From assembly GCA_016714045.1 (NCBI GenBank), contig JADJNY010000002.1:682001-746000 (forward strand): a DNA stretch of 64,000 bases, given 5' to 3'. Under the pieces are notes generated by a model. That model saw only the letters and a list, made by a program, of their open reading frames with translations, made no database searches and was not told the DNA's origin. Within the stretch, counting starts at the first letter, position 1; each line of letters opens with the position of its first letter. The position numbers and the translations under genes are program-made. Shown here in pieces: positions 51,180 to 59,534 of this stretch. The stretch is from Planctomycetota bacterium. GTDB lineage: Bacteria > Planctomycetota > UBA1135 > GCA-002686595.

Positions 51180-53885
51180 TCACGGCGTCCAGTGCAAGAG
51201 CAGCGCCTGGCTCGCGTTCGTCGTCGCGACCGTGCAGAACGGCACCGCGTTCCGGTAGTAGGCCTGGTACACGCGCACGCCGCCGTTGGGGCCGAGTTGC
51301 CCGCGCACGGAGACCGGCGCCTGTCCAGTGGCGGGGTAGCTCGCGACGCCGCCGCTCGCCGCGACGATTCCGATGCGCAGGATCTGGCCCGAGAGGCACG
51401 AAAGTCCGTCGCCGACCTCGAAGCCCTGCCAGTCGTCCGTCGCCTGGTCGCTCTGCAGGAAGAGCACGGCGGAGACGTTCGGGACGTCGCGCACGGTCAA
51501 GCGCAGCGTGTCCGAGTCGATGTGGGGATCGCCCGTGGTCGTGAGCCGCGCACCGGCGCCCGTCGAGTTCGCGCACCCGGCGCGCGCGGTCGACGGCGTG
51601 CCGTTGCCGCATGGACACGCTCCCGCCAGTCCGTCTCCCTGGCAGAAGTCGACGCCGGGGTGCGCGCATCCGTACCAGCGCGTGAGGCCGAACGCCGCCG
51701 TGTCGAGATGCTGATCGAACGAGCCCGCCGCGTAGAGGTCCGGGATCCCGTCCGTCCCGTCGTCGTACGTGCCGAGCGCAGTGATCAGGGCTCCGCCCGG
51801 GAAGACCCCCGTGGGGAGGCTCCAACTCGTTCCATTCCAGACCGCCAGTGCACGCGTGTGTCCGTTCACGTCCACGCCGAAACTCCCTCCGGCGTAGAGC
51901 CACGTCCCGTTGCCGGGGTCGAACGCATGCAACGATCTGCACGACCCGGGTAGGTTTCCGACCGGGCTCCACTGCGATCCATTCCAGCGCTGCACGCTGT
52001 TCGTGGGCTGTCCTGCCAACGTCACGAGCACGCCGCCCGCGAACAACGCCGGCCCCGAACCGTCGTCGAAGACGAGCAGGCTGGTCACGCCGCCGCGGAA
52101 CGGATTCCCGAGCGCCGACCACGAGGTCCCATTCCACTTCGCGATCACGTTGGCGGGCTGACCGTCCGCTGTCGTGAACGTGCCGCCGGCATACAGGGCT
52201 TCGCCGTTGCCGTCGTCGTACACCGCGAGCGCTTTCACGGAGACGTTCACGCTCGGTCCGAATCCGAGCCCGACCGGCGACCAACTCGTTCCGTTCCAGC
52301 GTGCGATCCGTTCGGCGACGACGCTGCCGGTCAGGTTGAAACTCCCGCCGGCGTAGAGCGCCGGACCGGAGCCGTCGTCGTGGACCGCGAGCGCCGAGAC
52401 CGTGCTGTTCATGCCGGCGCCGACCGCGCTCCACGAGGATCCGTTCCACGCCGCGACCCGGCTCGCCGGGACCGAGCCCGAACTCGCGAAGCCCCCCGCG
52501 GCGTAGAGCTTCCATCCCGTCCCGTCGTCGAAGTGCTCGAGCACCTCCACGGAATCGTTGAAGCCGCTACCCATCGGGCTCCACGTTTGCCCGTCCCACC
52601 GCGCGATCCGGTTCGCGCTGATCCCGCCGATGCCGATGAAGAAGCCGCCGACGACGAGGCGCGCGCCGTTGCCGTCGTCGTGCGTCGCGAGCGCATTTCC
52701 GTAGCCTTGCAGCATGCCGCCACCGGGCGGGAGCGCCCTCCACTGCGCACCTTCGAGGCGCGCGATGGAGCGCGTCTGGGCCGTCCCGATGGAGTAGAAA
52801 CTCCCGCCCGCGTAGAGCCTCGGCCCCGCGCCGTCGTCGAACGCGGCTAGGGCGAACACGTGGCCCGTGCTCGCGTCGCCGAGCGCGGACCAGTTCGTCC
52901 CGTCCCACTGGAATACCGTGCTGCCCCACGCTGCACCGGCGGTGACTCTCGGCCCCGCGCCGAGGTCGAGGGCTTCGAGCGTGTAGACGGAGTTCGTGAG
53001 GCTGCCGACCGAGCTCCACGTCGTTCCGCTCCAGCGCGCCACGGTGCTCTGCGAGGCTCCGCCGATCGACGCGAACGTCCCGCCCGCGTAGAGCGCGGGT
53101 CCGGATCCGTCGTCGAAGGCGCGGAGCGAGTTCACGAACGGGTTGGAGCCCGTGAGCGTCGCTCCGATCGACGACCAGCTCGTCCCGTCCCACTTGGCGA
53201 TGCCGCGCTCCTGCGGGCCGCCGTTCTGGCTGAACGTGCACGCGACGAAGAGCGCTCGTCCCGTGCCGTCGTCGAATCCGATCATCGAGGTCACGCTCGA
53301 GACGGCGAACGTCGCCGGGGATCCGAGCGCGCTCCAGCTCGTCCCGTTCCAGCGCGCGATGTTCGTGGCGGAGACACCGCTCATCGACGTGAACACTCCC
53401 GCGGCGTAGAGCGCCGGGCCCGCGCCCAAGTCGACGGTCGCGAGTCGGGAGACCGTCGCGCTCGACGAGCCCGCGGGACCGCTGCCGAGCGTGCTCCACG
53501 TCGTGCCGTTCCAGCGCGCGATCCGATTCGCGGGCTGACCGCCCGCCTGCGTGAGCGAACCACAGACGAAGAGCGACTCGCCCGCGCCTTCGTCGAAGAC
53601 CGCGAGGTTCGTGATCGTCGTGAAGATGCTCGTGCCGACGCCGCCGCCGACGGAGCTCCAGCCGTCTCCGTCCCAGCGCGCGAGCCCCTTCGAGAGCGCT
53701 CCACCGGCCCAGAGGAACTCCCCGGCGACGTAGAGCGCGGGACCGGAGCCGTCGTCGTGGGTCTGGAGGTCGTAGACCCAACCGCTCGTGCCCGGATAGC
53801 CGAAGCTCCCGGAGAGATCGAGGCACTGGGCGGAGGTCGAAGGAGCGAACGAAAGTGCGAGCACGAGCGCGAGCAACGACTTCAT
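51180..53885 (-). CDS. Large secreted repeat protein with C-terminal Cys-rich domain
   Basis: A 901-residue exported protein (signal peptide LLALVLALSFAPSTSAQ). About thirteen repeats of roughly 55 residues each contain a DGSGPALYAGG core (for example DDGSGPALYVAGEFLWAG and DDGNGEALYAGGTFTTADGQ) followed by IARWNGTSWSALG. This repeat is likely a beta-propeller or beta-solenoid unit. The C-terminus has the FCQGDGLAGACPCGNGTP module, GCANSTGAGARLTTTGDPHI, and VYQAYYRNAVPFCTVATTNA, as in the proteins at 17-20 kb. A surface or secreted role is inferred; no enzyme motif is seen. The start was chosen at the ATG that gives a signal peptide. It is convergent with the metabolic run. Confidence 0.82.
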   Translation of the reverse strand: MKSLLALVLALSFAPSTSAQCLDLSGSFGYPGTSGWVYDLQTHDDGSGPALYVAGEFLWAGGALSKGLARWDGDGWSSVGGGVGTSIFTTITNLAVFDEGAGESLFVCGSLTQAGGQPANRIARWNGTTWSTLGSGPAGSSSATVSRLATVDLGAGPALYAAGVFTSMSGVSATNIARWNGTSWSALGSPATFAVSSVTSMIGFDDGTGRALFVACTFSQNGGPQERGIAKWDGTSWSSIGATLTGSNPFVNSLRAFDDGSGPALYAGGTFASIGGASQSTVARWSGTTWSSVGSLTNSVYTLEALDLGAGPRVTAGAAWGSTVFQWDGTNWSALGDASTGHVFALAAFDDGAGPRLYAGGSFYSIGTAQTRSIARLEGAQWRALPPGGGMLQGYGNALATHDDGNGARLVVGGFFIGIGGISANRIARWDGQTWSPMGSGFNDSVEVLEHFDDGTGWKLYAAGGFASSGSVPASRVAAWNGSSWSAVGAGMNSTVSALAVHDDGSGPALYAGGSFNLTGSVVAERIARWNGTSWSPVGLGFGPSVNVSVKALAVYDDGNGEALYAGGTFTTADGQPANVIAKWNGTSWSALGNPFRGGVTSLLVFDDGSGPALFAGGVLVTLAGQPTNSVQRWNGSQWSPVGNLPGSCRSLHAFDPGNGTWLYAGGSFGVDVNGHTRALAVWNGTSWSLPTGVFPGGALITALGTYDDGTDGIPDLYAAGSFDQHLDTAAFGLTRWYGCAHPGVDFCQGDGLAGACPCGNGTPSTARAGCANSTGAGARLTTTGDPHIDSDTLRLTVRDVPNVSAVLFLQSDQATDDWQGFEVGDGLSCLSGQILRIGIVAASGGVASYPATGQAPVSVRGQLGPNGGVRVYQAYYRNAVPFCTVATTNASQALLLHWTP

Positions 53886-54078
53886 GGGGGAGGTCGCGCG
53901 AGCTCGCCGGGTCACGAGTGCGGGCGCGCGGGACGGGCCCGATTCTCATGCAGGAGCTCGAACTCGTCCATGCGGTCTCTCGGCGTAGCGCGCTGTGCGC
54001 TTCACCCAACGCAGCGAGGCGCGGCTCGCACCGCGCCTCGCTCCATCGCGCAACGTCGTTCGCCGTCGCTGCGGCCGC

Positions 54079-54753
54079 TCACTTGATCGTCGCGAGCTCC
54101 TTCAGGAACTTCTCCGGCGCCGCGTTGAACTTCCGCACGCACCCTTTGCAGCAGAGGCGGACGAGCTTCGTGCCGTAGAGCACGTTGACCGCGTCCTTCG
54201 TCAGCGCCTCGCTCGTCACCGGGCACGCGTGCACGGCGTAGGTCTTGAGCTGCGCGTCGATCAGCGCCTTGTCGACCTTGGCCATCGCGGCGGCGGCGTC
54301 CTTCTCGAACGCGGCGAGCGTCGCCTTGTCCTTCAAGCGGACGAGCCGCGAGCCGTACACGTGATCGACGGCGTCCTTGCCGAGCTCCTCGCCGGTCACC
54401 GCGCACGTCGTCAACGGATAGCTCGCCTTCTGCTGCGCGATCACGGCCGCGACGACCTTCTCGCGGAAGGGCGCGGGGTCCTTCTCGACCTTCGCGGCGC
54501 ACTTCGGGCAGCACACGCGAACGAGGTGGCCGCCCGCGACCACGTCGACGGCGTCGGCGCCGAGCGCCTCGTTGCTGATCGGGCAGGTCTCGAGCGGGTA
54601 GGACGGCTTCTCCGTCGACACGACCTGCTTGTCGTCGACCTTCGCAGGCTTCGCCTCGACCGCGGGGGCGGCGACGGGCTTCGAGTCCTGCGCGAAGGCC
54701 AGGGTGGACGTGAACGCCAGCGCGGCGAAGGTGAGCGTGAGCTTCGTGAGCAT
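54079..54753 (-). CDS. Exported protein with three TRASH/YHS-like metal-binding repeats
   Basis: A 224-residue protein with a signal peptide (TLTFAALAFTSTLAFAQ). It has three similar units of roughly 55 residues, each starting SYPLETCPISNEALGADAVD, SYPLTTCAVTGEELGKDAVD or TYAVHACPVTSEALTKDAVN. Units 1 and 3 continue LVRVCCPKCAAKV or LVRLCCKGCVRKF, giving a C-x(n)-CCxxC pattern as in TRASH/YHS metal-binding domains. Unit 2 has lost the CCxxC part (SRLVRLKDKATLAAF). Metal (copper or iron) binding or sensing is the inferred role. A TATCCT -10-like box lies about 75 nt before the ATG, and the divergent PlsC gene starts close by. Confidence 0.8.
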   Translation of the reverse strand: MLTKLTLTFAALAFTSTLAFAQDSKPVAAPAVEAKPAKVDDKQVVSTEKPSYPLETCPISNEALGADAVDVVAGGHLVRVCCPKCAAKVEKDPAPFREKVVAAVIAQQKASYPLTTCAVTGEELGKDAVDHVYGSRLVRLKDKATLAAFEKDAAAAMAKVDKALIDAQLKTYAVHACPVTSEALTKDAVNVLYGTKLVRLCCKGCVRKFNAAPEKFLKELATIK

Positions 54754-54850
54754 GGTTGGATTCCTCGGGAAGAGAGCGGGCTGCGCGAGCGGGTTGCTCG
54801 GAGCGGACGTCTCGGCTCGAATGCGGCAGGATAGCGATCCGCGAGTCCGC

Positions 54851-55654
54851 ATGCAGGAAGACGTCTCGAAGGCCACACCGGGGTACGGACTCGGAGCGCG
54901 GCAGTTGGCCCGGCTTGCCTGGCGCATGCCGCTCTACTTCGGCGGCACGGGGCTGCTCGCGGCCGGCTGGTTCCTGACGCTCCCGCTCTCGCTCGCGTTC
55001 GAGCCCGTGCGCCGGCGGATGCGCCGCGTCACGATGCAGGGGTGGGGGAGGTGGTCCCTGTGGTGCTTCGCGATCCGGCTGGAGACGCGCGGCGCGCTGC
55101 CGAAGGAGGGCGTGCTCCTCGTCGCGAACCACACGAGCTACGTCGACATCTGGGTGATCGCCGCGCGCGTCGACGCCGTGTTCGTGTCGATGGCGGAGCT
55201 GCGGCGCTGGCCGTTCTTCGGCCTGATGGCGCGCGCGCTCGGCACCGTGTTCCTCGACCGGCGCAACAAGCGCGAGCTCGTCGTCGCGAACGAAGAGATG
55301 CAGCAGTGGATCGCGCGCGGCTACACGGTCGTGCTCTTCCCCGAGGGCGAGAACTCGCGCGGCCACGCCGTGCAGCGTTTTCGTCCGTCGCTCCTCGAGC
55401 ACGCGGCGGGAGCGGGCGTGCCTGTGGCGTGCGCGACGCTCGGCTACGCGACGATGGAGGGCGCGCCGTCCGCGTCGAGCACGGTCGCGTGGGTCCACGA
55501 CCCGTTCCTGCCGCATGCGCTCGCGCTCGGATCCCAGGCGCGGATCGACGCACGTCTCGTCTTCCATCCCGAGCTCGAGCAGCACTCCGATCGCAAGGAG
55601 CTCGCGGAGCGCCTGCACGCGCGCGTGTCGAGCGCGTTCGTGCCGCTCGCGTGA
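54851..55654 (+). CDS. plsC: PlsC-like 1-acyl-glycerol-3-phosphate acyltransferase
   Basis: A 267-residue membrane acyltransferase that adds an acyl chain to lysophospholipid intermediates. An N-terminal hydrophobic stretch (PLYFGGTGLLAAGWFLTLPL) is followed by the HX4D motif NHTSYVDIWVIAARVD, the strand VFVSMAELRRWPFFGLMARA, and the motif LFPEGENSRGHAVQRFRPSL. The C-terminus is rich in helix (SDRKELAERLHARVSS). The start is uncertain: ATG 54821 is in frame and 30 nt upstream; 54851 is preferred here, but neither has a Shine-Dalgarno sequence. The next gene on this side is convergent, with a good terminator hairpin between. Confidence 0.86.
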   Translation: MQEDVSKATPGYGLGARQLARLAWRMPLYFGGTGLLAAGWFLTLPLSLAFEPVRRRMRRVTMQGWGRWSLWCFAIRLETRGALPKEGVLLVANHTSYVDIWVIAARVDAVFVSMAELRRWPFFGLMARALGTVFLDRRNKRELVVANEEMQQWIARGYTVVLFPEGENSRGHAVQRFRPSLLEHAAGAGVPVACATLGYATMEGAPSASSTVAWVHDPFLPHALALGSQARIDARLVFHPELEQHSDRKELAERLHARVSSAFVPLA

Positions 55655-55706
55655 CGTCGTCCGCGCCGGTGCGTTCGAGCACGCGTGCTCCGCGCCCGAA
55701 AACACA

Positions 55707-55733
55707 CAGGGCGGCTCCGTGAGGGCCGCCCTG
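55707..55733 (-). terminator. Intrinsic terminator of the redoxin gene
   Basis: CAGGGCGGC-9 nt-GCCGCCCTG gives a 9-bp GC stem. On the reverse strand it is followed by TGTGTTTTC, a U-rich tail. It stands 21 nt after the TAG of the redoxin, so it fits a reverse-strand terminator, and possibly also the end of the PlsC gene. Confidence 0.65.
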
Positions 55734-55742
55734 GTGGTTCAA

Positions 55743-55763
55743 GAAGCCCTAAACTAGGACTTC
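55743..55763 (-). promoter_or_regulatory. Bacterial SECIS-like hairpin (redoxin 55754-56458)
   Basis: On the reverse strand GAAGTCCT-AGTTT-AGGGCTTC folds to an 8-bp stem (one G-U pair) with the loop AGUUU. The loop starts 23 bases after the TGA at 55778-55780, so 22 bases separate them, within the published 16-37 range, and G is among the first two loop bases. The loop overlaps the TAG that ends the read-through frame. It is not the transcription terminator, which is the next hairpin downstream. Confidence 0.65.
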
Positions 55764-56458
55764 GCGTAGTGGACCCGTCAGCCATACGACTTCGTCTCCG
55801 AAGTCGTCACGGGCTTGGCGGCCTTGATCTCGCCGACCGCCTTCTCGACGTAGTTGACGAGCGCTTCGCCTTCCTTCGGCTTGCCGCTCGGCGCGTTGTC
55901 GAGCGCTCCCTGGTAGCGGAGCACGCCCTTCTCGTCGATCACGAAGCAGTGCGGCGTCGACTTGGCGCCGTACGCCTTGCCGGTCTTGCCGGTGGGATCG
56001 AGGAGCACGGGCACGGAGACCTTCTTCTCCTTGAGGAAGTCCTTGTTCTTGTCGACCTCCTTTGCCGTCGCGCCGTCCGAGTTCACGGCCAGCCACACGA
56101 CGCCGTCCTTCTTCAGGCGCTCGGGCACTTCCGTGAGCGGACCGCCCTTCGAGTAGATGCGGTCGCAGGTCGGGCAGTCGGGGTTGAACCACTCGAGCAC
56201 GACGATCTTGCCCTTGTAGTCCGACAGCTTGACCTTCTTGCCGTCGAGGTCGGCGAGCTCGAAGTCGGGCGCGGCCTTGCCGACTTCCGCGGCCTTGACC
56301 TCGTCCTTCTTCTCTTCCTTCGGCGGTTCCTTCTTCGCCTCGGGCTTGGGCTCTTGCGCGACGGTCGCGGCCGGCGTCGCCGGTCGCGTGTCCATCGCGT
56401 TCGAGAACAGCGCGAGGCCGACGGCGGCGATCGCCGTCATGCACACGATGCGTTTCAT
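55754..56458 (-). CDS. Predicted selenoprotein: redoxin with C-terminal Sec (TGA at 55778-55780)
   Basis: A 234-residue exported redoxin if one TGA is read through. The N-terminus KRIVCMTAIAAVGLALFSNA is an export signal, followed by a Lys/Glu/Pro linker and the redoxin core: FELADLDGKKVKLSDYKGKI, then VVLEWFNPDCPTCDRIYSKG with an intact CPTC, DPTGKTGKAYGAKSTPHCF and VIDEKGVLRYQGALDNAPSG. Just before the TGA is TSETKSYG; after it comes RVHYAKS and TAG. The neighbouring paralogue (56712-57383) ends TTTETKSYG-C-SVKYPKG, so the TGA aligns with a Cys conserved in this family. A SECIS-like hairpin overlaps the end. Sec227 is therefore likely. If TGA were a stop, the protein would just lack the tail. 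Start: AAGGAGAG about 6 nt upstream. Confidence 0.75.
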
Positions 56459-56659
56459 CGACTTCTCTCCTTGTCGGGGTCCGGGGCGAGCACGCGGGAG
56501 CGATCCACGTCGGTCCGCCCGAGGAGGCCGCGCGGGGTCCGAACGATTCGGACGGGCCTGGGCCTCTCGTCGAAATCGTACGGAGCCGACCTGAACGGGA
56601 GCTGTGTCCGAGGCCGACTTTTTCGCCGCGGTCCCGGGGCGGCTCGGGCGGAAGCGCGG

Positions 56660-56682
56660 GCGGCGGCCTCGGGGGCCGCCGC
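56660..56682 (-). terminator. GC hairpin after the Cys-containing redoxin gene
   Basis: GCGGCGGCC-TCGGG-GGCCGCCGC gives a 9-bp stem 30 nt after the stop of the redoxin gene ending at 56712. No T-tract is visible on the reverse strand, so it may be a weak or rho-assisted terminator or an mRNA-stabilising structure. Confidence 0.35.
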
Positions 56683-56711
56683 CGCGTTCGAAGCGTGTTC
56701 GGAGGACCGGC

Positions 56712-57383
56712 TCAGCCCTTCGGGTACTTCACCGAGCAGCCGTACGACTTGGTCTCCGTCGTGGTCACGGCCTTGCCGTTCTTGAGCTCGTTGACGGCCG
56801 CCTCGACGTAGTTCGTCTTCGCCTCCCGGTCGGCGACCTTGCCCATCGGCGCGTTGTCGAGCGCGCCGCGATAGCGCAGCACGCCCTTCTCGTCGATCAC
56901 GTAGCAGTGCGGGGTCGTCTTCGCGCCGTAGGCGGTTCCGACCTTGCCGTCGGGATCGAGGAGCATCGGCGTCGTCATCTTCACCTTCTCCATGAACTTC
57001 TTGGCCGCCTCGGCGTTGGCCGAGTTGCCCGTGTTGATCGAAAGCCACACGACGCCCGCCTTCGTCATGCGCTCGGGGAGCTCCTTGAGTGGCCCCGTTT
57101 CCCCGTACACGAACTGACAGTACGGGCAGTCCTGGTTGAACCACTCGAGCACGATGACCTTGCCCTTGTAGTCCGAGAGCTTGACCGTCTTGCCGTTCAC
57201 GTCCTGGAGCGTGAAGTCCGGCGCGGGCTTGCCGATCTCGGCGTTCGCGAGCGGCTTCTCGTCCTTCTTCGCATCCTTCTTCTCGCCCTGAGAGGACGAA
57301 ATCGGCGCGGGCTTGTCCTCGGCGCGGGCGACGAGGCTCGCGCCGAACACGGCGATCAAAGCGGGGATGAGGATCTTCTTCAT
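56712..57383 (-). CDS. Redoxin (TlpA/AhpC-like) with C-terminal Cys
   Basis: A 223-residue exported redoxin with a signal peptide (KILIPALIAVFGASLVARA) and a Lys-rich linker. The active site is VIVLEWFNQDCPYCQFVYGE (CPYC). Later family marks are GTAYGAKTTPHCYVIDEKGV, LRYRGALDNAPMGKVADREA, and the C-terminal ETKSYGCSVKYPKG with an additional conserved Cys. It is the Cys paralogue of the predicted selenoprotein at 55754-56458. The C-terminal Cys probably takes part in redox relay. It starts 40 nt after the DsbD-N gene, preceded by GGAGAGAAG, so the two share an operon. Confidence 0.9.
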   Translation of the reverse strand: MKKILIPALIAVFGASLVARAEDKPAPISSSQGEKKDAKKDEKPLANAEIGKPAPDFTLQDVNGKTVKLSDYKGKVIVLEWFNQDCPYCQFVYGETGPLKELPERMTKAGVVWLSINTGNSANAEAAKKFMEKVKMTTPMLLDPDGKVGTAYGAKTTPHCYVIDEKGVLRYRGALDNAPMGKVADREAKTNYVEAAVNELKNGKAVTTTETKSYGCSVKYPKG

Positions 57384-57423
57384 GGGGCTTCTCTCCTTCG
57401 TCTCGGGCCTCGGCCCGGAGTGT

Positions 57424-58281
57424 TCAACGTTTCGCGGGCCGCCACGCCTCTTGCAGGCAGCTCTTCGCGCCCGTCGCGTCGCGAATCCAGAGCACGCCGC
57501 GGTAGTCGACGTCGGCGGACCCGTTGATTTGCTCGAGCTCGAGCACGATGCGCGCGCCGGTCTGCGTCTTCGAGCGCTCGCGCGAGAGGAGCTTCGTGTG
57601 CGCGCTCGTCCAGGGGAAGAACTCGAGTTCGGTCGCGCCTTGGACGTCGATCACGACGCGCGAGCGGCCGTCCCCGAGCGTCTCGAGCACGGGCTTCGCG
57701 TCGCCGAGCACGTCCTTCCACGCGCGCGGCTCTGCGGCGCGCGCCTTGGTGAAGAGCTCCGTCTCGAGGGGCTTCGGGGTCGAGTCCGCGGCCGCGGACG
57801 CGAGCGTGAGCGTGGCGCGTCCGGTTCCCGGCAGGCAGTACTCCGTGCAGACGAGCCACTCGGCGTCGACGCGGAACTCGAGCGCCGCGCCCGCGACGAG
57901 GTCCTTGGGCGCTTTCGCGTCGACGAGCACGAGCAACTGCCCCTCATGGATGTACGAGACGATGTCGCCCTCTTCCTCGTGGCGCGCCGGGCAGGGAAAG
58001 CGCGGCGTGCCGAACTCGAACCCCTTCGGCCCGGACACCTCGACGTTCGTGGGGGTGCCGGCGTCGCCAGCGTTCTCCCAGTACACGTGCCAGCGTGGTT
58101 TCACGTCGAGCACGACGCACAACTGGAAGGTGTCGCCGGCGCGCAGTCCGTCTCGGTCGGACTTCAGCGCGACCTGGACGAGCTTGTTCCCGTCCGTTTC
58201 GCGCGCCTTGGGGCGCGGGTTCTGCGCCGGGGCGCTGCTCGGGACGAAGAGGGCGAAGAGGAGAGCGCACGAAAGGAGCAT
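57424..58281 (-). CDS. DsbD N-terminal-domain-like exported protein
   Basis: A 285-residue exported protein (LLSCALLFALFVPSSAPAQ). The core matches the DsbD-alpha (thiol:disulfide interchange N-terminal) domain: LCVVLDVKPRWHVYWENAGD, PTNVEVSGPKGFEFGTPRFP, AALEFRVDAEWLVCTEYCLP, with the cysteine pair in WLVCTEYCLPGTG. DsbD-alpha takes electrons from the membrane domain and passes them to periplasmic thiols. Here it is stand-alone, with no DsbD membrane part in the window. The redoxin genes downstream could be its partners. A TAGACT promoter lies directly upstream, leaving a short leader with GGAG. Confidence 0.85.
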   Translation of the reverse strand: MLLSCALLFALFVPSSAPAQNPRPKARETDGNKLVQVALKSDRDGLRAGDTFQLCVVLDVKPRWHVYWENAGDAGTPTNVEVSGPKGFEFGTPRFPCPARHEEEGDIVSYIHEGQLLVLVDAKAPKDLVAGAALEFRVDAEWLVCTEYCLPGTGRATLTLASAAADSTPKPLETELFTKARAAEPRAWKDVLGDAKPVLETLGDGRSRVVIDVQGATELEFFPWTSAHTKLLSRERSKTQTGARIVLELEQINGSADVDYRGVLWIRDATGAKSCLQEAWRPAKR

Positions 58282-58304
58282 CGGAACCTCGTGGGGCGGG
58301 GCGG

Positions 58305-58332
58305 AGTCTAGCGCAGCCTACGGCCCTGTCGA
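58305..58332 (-). promoter_or_regulatory. Promoter for the DsbD-N/redoxin operon
   Basis: Reverse strand TCGACA (58327-58332) and TAGACT (58305-58310) are separated by 16 bp. The predicted transcript would start about 17 nt before the ATG at 58281. TAGACT also occurs before the genes at 3292 and 7332. Confidence 0.5.
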
Positions 58333-58546
58333 ACGTGCGGCGAGCGGGGGGCGGGTACCGATCGCGTAGTGGGAGCGGACCGCTCGCCGGTCGGACTTGG
58401 AGCCTGTGCTCCGTGCGGATCGCGGACGGCCAGGCCCCGACGCTTCGGACGCTTCGGGTCGCGGGCGCCGCGCGTCTTTCGCCTTGCCGTGCAGGTTTCC
58501 CGGCCGATACCGGGCCTCACGCGACTGACTGCGGGTGAGAACGACC

Positions 58547-58579
58547 GCAGCCGGCGACGTCGTGGACGTAGCCGGCTGC
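58547..58579 (-). terminator. Two-step hairpin downstream of the PilZ gene
   Basis: GCAGCCGGC pairs with GCCGGCTGC (9 bp), and inside it ACGTC-GTG-GACGT adds 5 bp. It lies 22 nt after the PilZ stop on the reverse strand. The rest of the 319-nt stretch 58282-58600 holds the promoter listed above and no gene that I can support. Confidence 0.5.
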
Positions 58580-58600
58580 GAGGGGTCGACGGCGAGCCGA

Positions 58601-59311
58601 TCAGGCGGCGCGCGTCCCGAGTGTCTGCTGCACGGTCTCGATCTTGCGCTTCACCATGTACGCGGCGATGCGCTCCTCCTGAGAGCCGTAGTCGCGCGTG
58701 CCCTTCGGGTCGTACTCGATGCCGTAGCGGATCATCGTGCCGGCCATGCGACGGTAGCGCACGATGCCGATGACCTCGATGGGTTTGTCCTGGTTGGGCA
58801 GCTTGAAGCTGATCAAGAGCCGCTCCTTGTCGTGGAGCATGGTCTCGCCCTGGCTGCCCAGGGAGATCGAGAGGCCCGTGAGCGAGATGTCGTTCAGCAC
58901 GGAGCTCGTGCCCGGCGACGTGTCGTCGTAGCCCGCGCGGATCGTGACACCCACGACCTCGGGCGGCTTGACGCGCGCGGCGGTACGGCGGCGGAACACG
59001 GCGTTCAAGGTCTCGCCGTCGATCGCGCTGAACTGGAACTCGTAGTGCAGCAGATCGGGCTCGTCGCGGCGGTAGATGACGCGCGATCGAGCGGACAGGG
59101 GCTTGTCGAGGTCGGCGCTCGAGAACGCGACCACGGCCTGGCGCGCGATCGGGATCAGCGGCGCGCCCTGGCGCGGGAACTCGACGGACACGACGTGGTG
59201 GTCGACCTTGACGACCTTGCCGCGCACGGCCGGTCCGCCCGGGACCTCGATCAGGGCCGTGACTTCGGGGCGAGGGCCGGTGCGAGACTGGGACGACGGT
59301 TGTTGATCCAT
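58601..59311 (-). CDS. PilZ-domain protein (c-di-GMP receptor-like)
   Basis: A 236-residue protein. The N-terminal half is a YcgR-N-like beta domain (VTALIEVPGGPAVRGKVVKV, YRRDEPDLLHYEFQFSAIDG). The C-terminal half is a PilZ domain with the c-di-GMP signature FRRRTAARVKPPEV (R-x-x-x-R) and NDISLTGLSISLG (D/N-x-S-x-x-G). Such proteins sense c-di-GMP and control motility or polysaccharide. The start at 59311 is chosen because the upstream part (from 59371) lacks similarity; no Shine-Dalgarno sequence was seen. It is divergent from the HD hydrolase gene. Confidence 0.85.
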   Translation of the reverse strand: MDQQPSSQSRTGPRPEVTALIEVPGGPAVRGKVVKVDHHVVSVEFPRQGAPLIPIARQAVVAFSSADLDKPLSARSRVIYRRDEPDLLHYEFQFSAIDGETLNAVFRRRTAARVKPPEVVGVTIRAGYDDTSPGTSSVLNDISLTGLSISLGSQGETMLHDKERLLISFKLPNQDKPIEVIGIVRYRRMAGTMIRYGIEYDPKGTRDYGSQEERIAAYMVKRKIETVQQTLGTRAA

Positions 59312-59534
59312 GGGCGAAGGGACCTGGTCTGGGGAGTGGAGCGCCGGATGGCGGGCTCGACCTTCGTTCATCGACCCGGGCCGCGCCGGGCTGGAACGTT
59401 TTCCCGTTCGTCGCCAGGAGCGCGCACCGTTCCTGGCACCTGCGCTCCCCGTCGACTCGGAAACCGATTCCAGCGCGCGTAGGCGGGGCGTTCCTCGCGC
59501 CCTCCGGGCAGGGGAAGCGCGGCCGGGGAGCTGC

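Noticed and set aside
51040..51258. A 72-codon ORF after the dehydrogenase gene with a nearby GGGGGAG
   Set aside because: It runs through the long perfect hairpin and into the opposite-strand surface gene, and it shows no recognisable pattern.
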